In this document: positions 26,804 through 34,844 of the stretch, one piece after another
Layout of the letters: every line of letters starts with the position of its first letter
Numbering within the stretch: the first letter of the stretch is position 1
Origin: Nostoc sp. XA010
GTDB lineage: Bacteria; Cyanobacteriota; Cyanobacteriia; Cyanobacteriales; Nostocaceae
Assembly (NCBI RefSeq): GCF_020829625.1
Contig: NZ_JAIVFX010000016.1
Coordinates: forward strand, 62,001 to 126,000
Direction of reading: 5' to 3'
DNA length: 64,000 bases
Notes under the pieces: generated by a model
Told to the model about the DNA's origin: nothing
What the model saw: the letters and a program-made list of their open reading frames with translations, nothing else
Database searches by the model: none
Translations under genes and position numbers: made by a program

Positions 26804-28147
26804 ATGAACTTTGATTACGACCTTTTAATTATTGGTGCAGGTTCAGCAGGACTTGCTGCTGCTAAACGAGCTACTTCTTATGGTGTCCATGTAGGAATTG
26901 CAGAACAAGCAGACGTAGGTGGCGCTTGTATAAATTACGGCTGTATTCCTGAAAAGCTAATGGCTTATGCTGCTAATTTTTCCAGCATTTTTTCTAATGC
27001 AATATCTTATGGATGGAGCGAATTTCATAGCAGCTTTGACTGGTCGAAATTTATAGCAGCTAAAGACCAGAAAGTTGAACAACTCCATCAATTACACATG
27101 AAATATCTTAAAGAATCAGGAGTAGATTTTATTAGAGGTCGTGCTAGTTTCCTAGATGCTCATACCTTGGACATCGACGGAAAGCAAATAACAGCAGATA
27201 AAATTTTGATTGCGGTAGGTGCACAACCTTTCAAGCCAAATATACCTGGGATAGAACATACTATAACTCCAAAAGAACTCTTTCAAATGAAAACATTACC
27301 CAAACACATCGCTATTATTGGAGGAGATTATACTGCTGTAAAAACTGCTGGTAGTTTGAATGAGTTAGGTGCTAAAGCCACTTTAATTACTGATTTACCT
27401 CAAATATTGCCAGCTTGTGACCAAGATTTGAGCTTCTGTATTACAGATATCATGAGTCAGCATGGTATTGAAATTTTGACTAATACTAAAGTAGATATAA
27501 TTAAAAAAATAGCAGATAAAGTAGATTTATTTTGTTCTAATTATGAAACAAATACTTTAAGCTGTGATACAATTTTATATTTAACATTTCTGTCACCATA
27601 TTTAAATAACCTGTATTTGAATAAAGCTGGTATTGAGGTGTCTCAAAAAGGTGCAATTGTGGTTGATGAGTACAGATGCACTACACAAGCTAATATTTTT
27701 GCTGTAGGTGATTGTATTGATAGGGTACAACTTACACCTGTTGCTATTGCTGAAGCTCGTGCACTTGTTGATACTGTATTTGGTAATAAACCTCAAATTT
27801 TGAGTTATGAATTAGTGCCCATCTCCGTTTCTTGCATACCTGAAGCTGCTACAGTTGGTCTGACAGAAGCTCAAGCACGGGAAAAATTTGGTGAATCGGT
27901 GCAGTGTTACCGTGGAGAATTTCAACCACTTTTTCATAGCCTGAATGGGCAAGATGAAAAAACCTTAATTAAATTAGTAGTAGAAGGTAAATCAGAGCGA
28001 GTTTTGGGCGCTCACATGGTAGGTGAATCAGCATCAGAAATTATTCAAAGCATTGCTGTAGCTATGAAATTAGGTGCTACCAAAAATGACTTTAATAATA
28101 ATATTGGTATTCATCCATCGAGTGCGGAAGAGCTTTTTTGTTTATAA
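26804..28147 (+). CDS. Glutathione-reductase-like FAD disulfide oxidoreductase, divergent
   Basis: 447 residues of the class I pyridine-nucleotide disulfide oxidoreductase family. FAD site LLIIGAGSAGLAAAKRA, redox pair Cys-x4-Cys in GGACINYGCIPEKL, second FAD motif IFAVGDC, and the C-terminal dimer-site His-Glu in HPSSAEE are all present. The NAD(P)H-binding motif, normally GGGYIAVEFA in glutathione reductases, reads IIGGDYTAVKTAG, and the basic pair that selects NADPH is missing (ATLITDLPQ). This suggests altered or lost NADPH use. It may be a second, specialised relative of Gor. The start at 26804 matches the family; GAGAG precedes it. Confidence 0.82.
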   Translation: MNFDYDLLIIGAGSAGLAAAKRATSYGVHVGIAEQADVGGACINYGCIPEKLMAYAANFSSIFSNAISYGWSEFHSSFDWSKFIAAKDQKVEQLHQLHMKYLKESGVDFIRGRASFLDAHTLDIDGKQITADKILIAVGAQPFKPNIPGIEHTITPKELFQMKTLPKHIAIIGGDYTAVKTAGSLNELGAKATLITDLPQILPACDQDLSFCITDIMSQHGIEILTNTKVDIIKKIADKVDLFCSNYETNTLSCDTILYLTFLSPYLNNLYLNKAGIEVSQKGAIVVDEYRCTTQANIFAVGDCIDRVQLTPVAIAEARALVDTVFGNKPQILSYELVPISVSCIPEAATVGLTEAQAREKFGESVQCYRGEFQPLFHSLNGQDEKTLIKLVVEGKSERVLGAHMVGESASEIIQSIAVAMKLGATKNDFNNNIGIHPSSAEELFCL

Positions 28148-28395
28148 GTATTAATGCCTAATTGTAGTGATATTTACACCTAAAATTCAAACTTGATTAA
28201 ACCTTTTGGCAAGCTTACAGTCTAAATTACACAACTATAGTTAGAGAATAATAAACTTAGTCAATTTTAAGATGGAAGTATAATACAGGAATTTGAAAGC
28301 TTAGATTTATTATCTGCTATTTTGCTAAAAGTGCCGCTCATTTGAGGGCATCTAAAATCATAGTCAAGAACACAAACTTGTAAGAACTAATTATC

Positions 28396-29742
28396 ATGTC
28401 AGATGCAACAGCAACACAGCTAATCGATGCATTGCATGAAGCGGCTCATCCATTAACAGGTACCGCCCAAGATTACGATCCACTCATGGATTTAATTGGT
28501 AATGCCCGCTTTGTGCTGATTGGCGAAGCGTCTCACGGCACCCATGAATTTTATGAACAACGGGCTGAAATTACTAAACGCTTGATTCAAGAAAAAGGCT
28601 TTACGGCTATAGCAGTGGAGGCAGACTGGCCGGATGCCTACCGTGTTAATCGATATGTACGGGGAATTAATGATATTCCTACTCCTGCTGAAGCGATCGC
28701 AGGTTTCGAGGATTTTCCAGCTTGGATGTGGCGCAACACGGATGTAGTGAACTTCATCGGTTGGCTACGTCAGTATAATGATGCATTACCGCAGGATAGA
28801 AACAAAGTTGGCTTTTACGGGCTTGACCTTTACAGTATGTATACCTCCATAAGCGAGGTTATTGCTTACCTAGACAAAGTTGACCCAGAAGCCGCACAAC
28901 AGGCACGCTGTCGATATTCTTGCTTAGAACACTTTGAAGAAGATACCAAAGCTTATGGGTATGCGGCTGCTTTTGGTCTGAGCGAGTCTTGTGAGAAAGA
29001 AGTTATTAATCAATTGATGGAATTGCAACGCCGGATTGTAGACTATGCAGGGCGTGATGGTCAGGTTGCACAAGACGAGTTTTTCTATGCCCAACAGAAC
29101 GCGCGACTGGTGAAGAATGCCGAGGAATACTACCGCTCAATGTTTCAGGGACAAGTGTTGTCTTGGAACATACGCGATCGCCACATGGCAGAAACCCTAG
29201 ATCACCTTGCCAATCATTTAGATAAGCAAGGAAACCGCTCAAAGATTGTGGTTTGGGCGCACAATACGCACCTGGGCTATGTGCGAGCAACCGATATGGG
29301 AATTGCGGGTGAACTCAACGTCGGGCAATTGGTACGAGATAAATATGGTGATGATACCGTACTTATAGGCTTTACAACTTATACGGGTACAGTTACGGCT
29401 GCTTCTGATTGGGGTGGTGTACCTGAACTTAAACAAGTTCGTCCAGCATTATCTGACAGTTACGAAGCTTTATTCCATGAGGTAGGTTTACCTCAATTTT
29501 TACTGAATTTACGACAAGAAAATCTAGCAGTTACAGGACTAGAAAAACCGCGATTAGAACGAGCGATCGGCGTAATTTATCAGCCCGAAACTGAGCGTAA
29601 GAGCCACTACTTCTGTGCTCGACTACCCGACCAGTTTGATGCTGTAATCCACATTGATGACAGTAGGGGAGTACAACCACTAGATCGCACTTCTCATCTA
29701 GATACAACTGAACTGCCAGAGACATTTCCTTTCGCTGTCTAA
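28396..29742 (+). CDS. Erythromycin-esterase family protein
   Basis: 448 residues of the EreA-like family. Signature stretches are FVLIGEASHGTHEFYEQR with the conserved Glu and His residues of the active site, IAVEADWPDAYRVNRYVRG, and KIVVWAHNTHLG. The fold hydrolyses macrolide lactones in EreA/EreB, but this chromosomal subgroup is widespread in bacteria without macrolide resistance and its natural substrate is unknown, so resistance should not be assumed. It stands alone, with its own upstream region of 250 bases. Confidence 0.88.
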   Translation: MSDATATQLIDALHEAAHPLTGTAQDYDPLMDLIGNARFVLIGEASHGTHEFYEQRAEITKRLIQEKGFTAIAVEADWPDAYRVNRYVRGINDIPTPAEAIAGFEDFPAWMWRNTDVVNFIGWLRQYNDALPQDRNKVGFYGLDLYSMYTSISEVIAYLDKVDPEAAQQARCRYSCLEHFEEDTKAYGYAAAFGLSESCEKEVINQLMELQRRIVDYAGRDGQVAQDEFFYAQQNARLVKNAEEYYRSMFQGQVLSWNIRDRHMAETLDHLANHLDKQGNRSKIVVWAHNTHLGYVRATDMGIAGELNVGQLVRDKYGDDTVLIGFTTYTGTVTAASDWGGVPELKQVRPALSDSYEALFHEVGLPQFLLNLRQENLAVTGLEKPRLERAIGVIYQPETERKSHYFCARLPDQFDAVIHIDDSRGVQPLDRTSHLDTTELPETFPFAV

Positions 29743-29932
29743 ATCAATAGTTAGTTCTAGTAGTCCGTCAAGCCAACTTTGCGGAGTTTATGGTAATAAA
29801 ATCAAGTTCTTTTCTTCTCCTTATACTGCAACCCGAACGTGGTTGAGGCAGAATGCCCAGATTTTTGATTAAATTGGTACTCAAATGCTACTCAAAATAG
29901 TAATAAATAACTTGAGTAGGAAGTCCTTTGTA

Positions 29933-30217
29933 ATGAGAGATGACAAGCAGATGCCGTGGTTTGTAAAAATTGAAGAAGGGAAAGTCGATAAACCTACCTT
30001 TGACCAATATGTACCTGCCCACAAAGCCTACATTCAGGACTTGATTGCTAAAGGACACAAAGCGCGAACAGGCTATTGGGCAGAGCAAAGAGGCGGGATG
30101 TTGCTGTTTGAGGCAGCCTCAAAGGAAGAAGCAGAAGCGATTGTAGCTGATGACCCGTTGGTTAAACACGGCTGCGTCAACTATCAGCTTTATGAATGGC
30201 GGATTGTTATGGAATAA
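29933..30217 (+). CDS. YCII-related domain protein
   Basis: 94 residues with the YCII fold: MPWFVKIEEGKVDKPTFDQY, then AHKAYIQDLIAKGHKARTGYW, then EAEAIVADDPLVKHGCVNY, including the conserved His and Asp of the family (possible small-molecule enzyme or binding protein). The ATG at 29933 has AGGAAG nine bases before it; the ATG at 29951 (MPWFV) is the alternative and is where many relatives start. It is followed within 40 bases by the SRP RNA gene. Confidence 0.82.
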   Translation: MRDDKQMPWFVKIEEGKVDKPTFDQYVPAHKAYIQDLIAKGHKARTGYWAEQRGGMLLFEAASKEEAEAIVADDPLVKHGCVNYQLYEWRIVME

Positions 30218-30253
30218 CACACACATTACTGACTTTTAGTGTTATGCTTTTAG

Positions 30254-30352
30254 AAGACCTGGATCTATGCGATCGCAACACCCAAATCTTGTCAGAACCG
30301 GAAGGTAGCAGCAACACGGGAGGCTTGTGATAGGCGTAGTCTCCGGGTCGCC
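30254..30352 (+). ncRNA. ffs: Signal recognition particle RNA (4.5S RNA)
   Basis: The conserved SRP domain IV tip is present: GTCAGA then CCGGAAGGTAGCAGC (30291-30313), which matches the Ffh-binding loop of bacterial 4.5S RNA with few changes. The termini pair as expected: GACCTGG (30256-30262) with CCGGGTC (30343-30349). Size, about 100 nt, fits the short bacterial type. It targets nascent membrane proteins to the translocon with Ffh and FtsY. The exact ends are uncertain by a few bases. Confidence 0.88.
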
Positions 30353-30377
30353 CTATTTGTAGGAGCGGTCAGGGAGA

Positions 30378-30764
30378 ATGGCTGGTTTTGGAGATATTGT
30401 TCAAAAAGCTTTTTACCTCGGTGTTGGATTAGCTTCTTACGCTGGTGAGAAAGCAGGGGGAAAATTAGCCGAAGTGCGATCGCAAGTCCAAAAACTGGCA
30501 GATGAAATGGTCGCAAAGGGCGAAATGAACACAGAAGAAGCCCGCCGCTTCGTTGAAGATATGATGAAGCAAGCCCAACAATCCCAACCATCTGCTGAAA
30601 CCTCTGAGAAAAGGCCTCCTTCTGAACCTCGCCGCATTGAAATTTTAGAGGAAGATGAAGAACCAACGGTGAAAGAGGCATCAAGTGATGATAACGCAGA
30701 AAAATTACGGCAAGAAGTGCTAGACCTGCAAAACGAGTTAAAAAGATTGCAACGCGATCAATAA
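30378..30764 (+). CDS. Phasin-like coiled-coil protein
   Basis: 128 residues. The first 75 form an amphipathic helical region (DIVQKAFYLGVGLASYAGEKAGG, split by glycines) like cyanobacterial proteins related to phasins, then KLADEMVAKGEMNTEEARRF. A charged, disordered middle leads to a C-terminal coiled coil (LRQEVLDLQNELKRLQ). The ribosome site GGGAGA is well placed before the ATG. Phasins coat polyhydroxyalkanoate granules; whether this one does so is unknown. It starts 25 bases after the SRP RNA. Confidence 0.75.
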   Translation: MAGFGDIVQKAFYLGVGLASYAGEKAGGKLAEVRSQVQKLADEMVAKGEMNTEEARRFVEDMMKQAQQSQPSAETSEKRPPSEPRRIEILEEDEEPTVKEASSDDNAEKLRQEVLDLQNELKRLQRDQ

Positions 30765-30920
30765 AAAGAATTGTTTGATCAAAATATTAGTAAGAAGTGG
30801 CACTTTGACATGGCACTTCAGATAGAAACTTGATAAGATACATTGCTTAGTGGGTACTCTAGTCCTTCAAGCCAGAAAACACAAAGCGTCCTGTTTATAG
30901 CCTGCAAAGGTGTCAAGTTT

Positions 30921-31319
30921 ATGGAACAGTGGCAAAAAGATTTAGTAGAGATCGTTGAAACAGTGGCTGATGAAGTAGAGCGTTTCTTCCTGGGAATGAG
31001 TGAAATGGTAGACGCTTTTTTTGAGCTAACGGAAGAAATCACCGAGCAAGTCCCTAACATTGCCATTGAAGTCGATCAGTATTTACAGGATTTGACTGAA
31101 CCAATGTTTGAAGCTTACTGGGAACTGGAAGAGATTGTAACAGATATAGATCCAGGTTTTCCTTATTCAGTTGAACCCACAGCCGAAAAAAATCCTGCCT
31201 GTATAGGTTGTACTCACTACCACGGTCAAGTTTATAGTGGTAATTTGTTAGTTTGTGCCATGCATCCCCACGGTTGTGAAGATGAGAATTGTCCAGACTG
31301 GGAGAAGGGAGAGTATTGA
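30921..31319 (+). CDS. Conserved cyanobacterial protein with C-terminal Cys/His motif
   Basis: 132 residues. The N-terminal 90 are acidic and helical (VETVADEVERFFLGMSEMV, with many Glu and Asp). The C-terminus has a compact Cys/His cluster: ACIGCTHYHGQ, LVCAMHPHG, ENCPDWE, which looks like a small metal- or iron-sulfur-binding knuckle. I recall this ending in small cyanobacterial hypothetical proteins; the function is unknown. The ATG at 30921 starts the conserved part; the frame is open further up but reads as non-coding. The stop codon is embedded in the first heptamer of the STRR array that follows. Confidence 0.75.
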   Translation: MEQWQKDLVEIVETVADEVERFFLGMSEMVDAFFELTEEITEQVPNIAIEVDQYLQDLTEPMFEAYWELEEIVTDIDPGFPYSVEPTAEKNPACIGCTHYHGQVYSGNLLVCAMHPHGCEDENCPDWEKGEY

Positions 31320-31382
31320 GTTAAGAGTTAGGAGTTAAGAGTTAGGAGCTAAGAGTTAAGAGTTAAGAGTTAGGAGTTAGGA
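31318..31382. repeat. Heptamer STRR array (GAGTTAA/GAGTTAG)
   Basis: About nine tandem units of GAGTTAA or GAGTTAG fill the space directly after the 30921-31319 gene. This is a classic cyanobacterial STRR class. No coding or hairpin potential. Confidence 0.85.
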
Positions 31383-31424
31383 ATAAAATTACTAAAAGGA
31401 CGTAAAGATAAGTAAAATAACCAA

Positions 31425-31465
31425 TGACAAATGACTAATAACAAATAACAAATAACAAATGACAA
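31425..31465. repeat. Short AACAAAT/AATGACA tandem repeat at the queF start
   Basis: Several variants of a seven-base unit (AACAAAT, AAATGAC) run up to and into the queF start codon, with no ribosome site between. The repeat thus forms both the leader and the ATG. Confidence 0.65.
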
Positions 31466-31872
31466 CTGACAAATTATCTGAAAGTGTAACCCAGGCAAGC
31501 CAAGAAATGAAGTATGGCGAACGCGATATTGCGGAAGGTAAACTAATTACCTTTCCTAATCCGCGTGTGGGGAGGCGATATGACATTAATATTACTTTGC
31601 CGGAATTTACTTGTAAATGTCCTTTTTCTGGTTATCCTGACTTTGCGACAATTTACGTTACATATATACCTGATGAACGGGTAGTGGAATTGAAGGCGCT
31701 TAAACTTTACATTAACAGTTACCGCGATCGCTACATTTCCCACGAAGAATCTGCCAATCAAATTTTGGATGATTTTGTAGCTGCTTGCGATCCGTTGGAA
31801 GCCACTGTAAAAGCAGATTTTACGCCTCGCGGTAATGTACATACCGTGGTTGAAGTGCGTCATCATAAGTAA
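31459..31872 (+). CDS. queF: NADPH-dependent preQ0 reductase
   Basis: 137 residues of the single-domain QueF family, which reduces 7-cyano-7-deazaguanine (preQ0) to preQ1 in queuosine tRNA modification. The catalytic Cys and neighbours are in FTCKCPFSGYPDFATIY, and the QueF NADPH motif is ELKALKLYINSYRDR. Length and order are standard for the unimodular class. The start codon lies inside a heptamer repeat and lacks a Shine-Dalgarno sequence; the next Met (in EMKYGER, residue 17) is too far in to be preferred. No other que genes are adjacent. Confidence 0.95.
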   Translation: MTTDKLSESVTQASQEMKYGERDIAEGKLITFPNPRVGRRYDINITLPEFTCKCPFSGYPDFATIYVTYIPDERVVELKALKLYINSYRDRYISHEESANQILDDFVAACDPLEATVKADFTPRGNVHTVVEVRHHK

Positions 31873-31890
31873 CCATAATAAAAACTTTGG

Positions 31891-31922
31891 CTTGTAGTGA
31901 GGACTAAAGTCCTCACTACAAG
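31891..31922. terminator. Perfect palindrome after queF
   Basis: CTTGTAGTGAGGACT and its exact complement are separated by two bases, a 15-bp stem 18 bases after the queF stop. No T-run. The sequence belongs to a dispersed Nostoc palindrome family; a degenerate relative is at 55026-55068. Confidence 0.6.
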
Positions 31923-32030
31923 ACGCTAGGCTAATAAAATCAGGACTTTTTACTTAGGTTGATTAAGCGGACACGATATAATTTCTTATTATCAAATAAC
32001 GCCGTCACCCTATCTCAAACTAAAAACTAT

Positions 32031-32160
32031 TTAGGGACTTCCAGAAAAGAAATTATCCAATTTACTCAGATAATAATATTTTTCTTTCTCCCCCTGCTCC
32101 CTGCCCCCTGCCCCCCTGCCTACACCGCGATAAGATATTTTTTTAGTTGGAAGTCCCTTA
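32031..32160. mobile_element. MITE-like element with AGGGACTTCC ends and CCCTGCT heptamers
   Basis: Left end TTAGGGACTTCC (32031-32042) and right end GGAAGTCCCTTA (32149-32160) are inverted copies with one mismatch. The interior has AAATTATCCAATTT and a short CTGCTCC/CTGCCCC heptamer array. A second copy lies at 43021-43155. The right end overlaps the pstS stop codon. Confidence 0.7.
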
Positions 32161-33237
32161 TTCTCCAATCTTCTTTGCAGCAGATTGCACTTGAATCACA
32201 ACTTTTTTAGACAAAGGGATATATCCGAGTTCCAAACTGGATTTTTGCCCGTCAACCACAGCCCAATCAATAAAGTTTTTCAGTGCTTGAGCTTTGACTC
32301 GGTTTGGATATTGGTGATAAGTTAAAAGCCAGGTGTAAGTAACGATGGGATAAGACTGGGCACCTATAGGATCGGTGATAAAAGCAATCAAGTTATCGGC
32401 GGGTAATTTCACTGCCTCTAAGGTTTGAGCTACAGATTTTGGTGTCGGTGTAACATAATTACCAAATTTATTTTCCAAAGCAGCCATAGGGAGTTTATTT
32501 TGTTTGGCGTAGACGTATTCTACATAGCCAATAGCTCCTGGAATCTGTTGAATTAAGGCGGTAACACCTTCGTTACCCTTTCCACCAATTCCTACTGGCC
32601 ATGGTACAGCTTTACCAGATGCAACTTTGCTTTTCCATTCTGGACTTATCGCACTTAGATGTTGCGTAAATACGCTTGTAGTCCCACTACCATCAGTTCG
32701 GTGTACAACCTGAATCGGTAAATTGGGCAAATTTACCCCTGGATTAGCTGCGGCTATTTTGGGATGATTCCAATTCGTAATTTTTCCGAGGAAGATATCT
32801 ACGTAGACTTGGCGTGATAGCTTTAAAGCAGTTGGCACATTGACTTGAGATGACTGGCGGACGACTGGCGCGAGGTTGTAAGCTAGCACAATAGAACCAG
32901 CAGTTATGGGTAAAGCGATCGCTCCCCGTTTTATCTTGGCTGCTTGTTCATTTGTAATTCCTACGTCGCTAGCTGCAAAGTCCACAGTACCTTCAATGAG
33001 TTGTTGCACTCCAGCACTGCTTCCTATCGCTTGATAGTTAATTTCTACATTGGGATTTTGCTGGTTGTAATCTGAAAGCCAGCGTTCGTACAAAGGTGCG
33101 GGAAAACTTGCCCCAGCACCTACAAGAGAAACACGGTTGATGTTTCGATTATTTGTAGTGCAAGAAGCAATATTCAACAAGATAGCGATTAATGGTACAA
33201 GGTAAACGCGTCCCTTGGATTGAAGTTGAGCAGGCAT
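32158..33237 (-). CDS. pstS: Phosphate-binding lipoprotein of the ABC phosphate transporter
   Basis: 359 residues. The N-terminus is a lipoprotein signal with lipobox LNIASC, so the mature protein is anchored outside the membrane. The phosphate-binding fold shows GAGASFPAPLYERWLSDY, INYQAIGSSAGVQQ, FAASDVGIT and HRTDGSGTTSVF, the usual PstS anion-binding loops. The ATG at 33237 is preferred to a TTG at 33255. A possible Pho box lies about 100 bases upstream. pstCAB genes do not follow, so this is a solitary PstS paralogue. Its stop codon is supplied by the end of a MITE-like element. Confidence 0.93.
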   Translation of the reverse strand: MPAQLQSKGRVYLVPLIAILLNIASCTTNNRNINRVSLVGAGASFPAPLYERWLSDYNQQNPNVEINYQAIGSSAGVQQLIEGTVDFAASDVGITNEQAAKIKRGAIALPITAGSIVLAYNLAPVVRQSSQVNVPTALKLSRQVYVDIFLGKITNWNHPKIAAANPGVNLPNLPIQVVHRTDGSGTTSVFTQHLSAISPEWKSKVASGKAVPWPVGIGGKGNEGVTALIQQIPGAIGYVEYVYAKQNKLPMAALENKFGNYVTPTPKSVAQTLEAVKLPADNLIAFITDPIGAQSYPIVTYTWLLTYHQYPNRVKAQALKNFIDWAVVDGQKSSLELGYIPLSKKVVIQVQSAAKKIGE

Positions 33238-33335
33238 AGAAATCTTTTGTTCCAATGTTTAATAAATACCTCTAGTAATTTTCCAATTTGTAGCCGTGGA
33301 AGTAGCGTAATTAATTGTAAATAACTTTGAAATGC

Positions 33336-33354
33336 AAGGTAAGCAGAGGTTAAC
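33336..33354 (-). promoter_or_regulatory. Candidate Pho box upstream of pstS
   Basis: On the minus strand the sequence reads GTTAACCT-CTG-CTTACCTT, two octamers close to the cyanobacterial Pho-box unit CTTAACCT with the correct three-base spacer, followed by weaker octamers in the same 11-base phase. This would make pstS a target of the phosphate regulator SphR/PhoB. It partly overlaps a dispersed repeat, so chance similarity is possible. Confidence 0.45.
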
Positions 33355-33363
33355 GCAAAGGAA

Positions 33364-33404
33364 CGCAAAGTAATCCTCTGCGTTCCTATGCGATTTACTT
33401 TGCG
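33364..33404. repeat. Inverted repeat between ccs1 and pstS
   Basis: CGCAAAGTAA and TTACTTTGCG are exact inverse copies 21 bases apart. It belongs to the same broad family of CGCAAAG/CTCTGCG hairpins as 2038-2118 and could end the ccs1 transcript, though no T-run follows. Confidence 0.5.
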
Positions 33405-33416
33405 CCCCTGAAGCCT

Positions 33417-34814
33417 TTAAACTTCAATCGCCGCCTCTTTCTCCTCACTTTTTAGCTGTGAAGTCAGCCGATCTAAAATCTCTAAAACCTCTTGTTCAAA
33501 AGCAACTTGGGCGCGATTAGTTTTGCCACCCACATACAAGCGATCGCCTTTTTGTAATGCCCATATTTGCGAATGAGAAAAGTAACTCATCACCACACCC
33601 AGCATTAGTAAACCAAACCCTGAGTAAACAATTGGTATACCCGGATCGGCTTTAATTTGTAAGCCAGTGCTGCCAATGATATCCAAAATTTTCAGCTTCA
33701 CGCCATTAACTTGGGTAGACATCCCAGCGCGGACAGTATCAACGAGTTTGCCTGTGGGATCATAAATTAATACCATCCCTTGCAAATCTTTGGCTAACAG
33801 GGAGACACCCTCACTCAAATCCGGTTTCGTAGGAACCCACGTTCCCCAAATGCGCCCTTGTCCATTGGTGTTCAATTGCGCCATTGGTAGCTGAAAAATC
33901 GGGCTGTTGTTAAATTGGACGCGAACACCCGCAATTCCCCAATCAGTTTGATAGAAAGTGATGCCATGATAGCGCAGAGGCTCATTGACAAAAATCTTCT
34001 TATGGTCAACTTCCTCTCCCTGCTTATTCAAAACAGACATATCCGAATAAAATTGATCAATGCCGCCAGATGGTGTGTAGTCAATCCAAAAACGATTAAC
34101 TCGCACAGACCAATCTTTCGGGATTTTTGCTGCTAAAGGGCCAGCATCAACAATATTTGTCACTTGAAATGTATCGCCACTGGCAACCATTTCCTGAGCC
34201 AAAAAACCAGTCATCGCCCCCCAAATTCCCCCGATCAGAATAGCGACGATGCCAATATGAACAATAATTGGGCCGATGCGTCCGATTATTCCTTTGCGGG
34301 CGTAAAGGAGATTTTCTTTTTCTTGATCTTGATAAATTTTATAGCGGCGTTTCTGTAATATTTGGCTGAGAGAATCCAAGGAACCAGTATCTAGTTCTGC
34401 ACTTAAAGCTAACTTTTGAAATTGCCGTGGTTCGTCGTAATATTTCCAGCGTTGGGCAGCTTTTAAGGCTGGTAACTGTCGGGTAAAAGAACAAGCAGTT
34501 AAGCTAGTACCAAATAAAATGAGTAATGCTAAAAACCACCAAGTACGATATACATGGTCTAACCCAACTACCTGAATTACCTTCCAAGTTAAGAAACCAA
34601 ATAAAGCTGGATGTTCTGGGTAGTTAGCCTGGTAAAATGCGGGTGATTGACCTTGCTCAATTACAGTACCGGTGGAGCTAAAGATTGCAATCAATAGCAG
34701 TAGTGCGATCGCTAGTCGTAAGTTGGTCAGTACAGGCAAAAGCTCTTGCCGTAAGAACTGCCCAGGTACTGCCCACCATTTTAATTCTTTCGACGCTGAA
34801 TCTTCTAAAGTCAT
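33417..34814 (-). CDS. ccs1: Cytochrome c biogenesis protein Ccs1/ResB
   Basis: 465 residues. N-terminal transmembrane helices (LRLAIALLLLIAIFSSTGTVIEQ and TWWFLALLILFGTSLTACSF), a third membrane segment near 190 (GPIIVHIGIVAILIGGIWGA) with a conserved His, a large lumenal domain, and a final helix (YSGFGLLMLGVVMSYFSHSQIW). This is the Ccs1/ResB component of system II cytochrome c maturation, which with CcsA delivers haem to apocytochromes. It follows ccdA by 30 bases on the same strand, a common cyanobacterial pair. Confidence 0.95.
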   Translation of the reverse strand: MTLEDSASKELKWWAVPGQFLRQELLPVLTNLRLAIALLLLIAIFSSTGTVIEQGQSPAFYQANYPEHPALFGFLTWKVIQVVGLDHVYRTWWFLALLILFGTSLTACSFTRQLPALKAAQRWKYYDEPRQFQKLALSAELDTGSLDSLSQILQKRRYKIYQDQEKENLLYARKGIIGRIGPIIVHIGIVAILIGGIWGAMTGFLAQEMVASGDTFQVTNIVDAGPLAAKIPKDWSVRVNRFWIDYTPSGGIDQFYSDMSVLNKQGEEVDHKKIFVNEPLRYHGITFYQTDWGIAGVRVQFNNSPIFQLPMAQLNTNGQGRIWGTWVPTKPDLSEGVSLLAKDLQGMVLIYDPTGKLVDTVRAGMSTQVNGVKLKILDIIGSTGLQIKADPGIPIVYSGFGLLMLGVVMSYFSHSQIWALQKGDRLYVGGKTNRAQVAFEQEVLEILDRLTSQLKSEEKEAAIEV

Positions 34815-34844
34815 TATGTGTAAAATCTAACCAAAGTGTTGATA

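Noticed and set aside
28396..29742. Macrolide resistance gene
   Set aside because: The family name comes from EreA, but this chromosomal subgroup is common and has no shown link to resistance.
30292..30684. 130-residue minus-strand frame
   Set aside because: It overlaps the SRP RNA and the phasin-like gene, both better supported.
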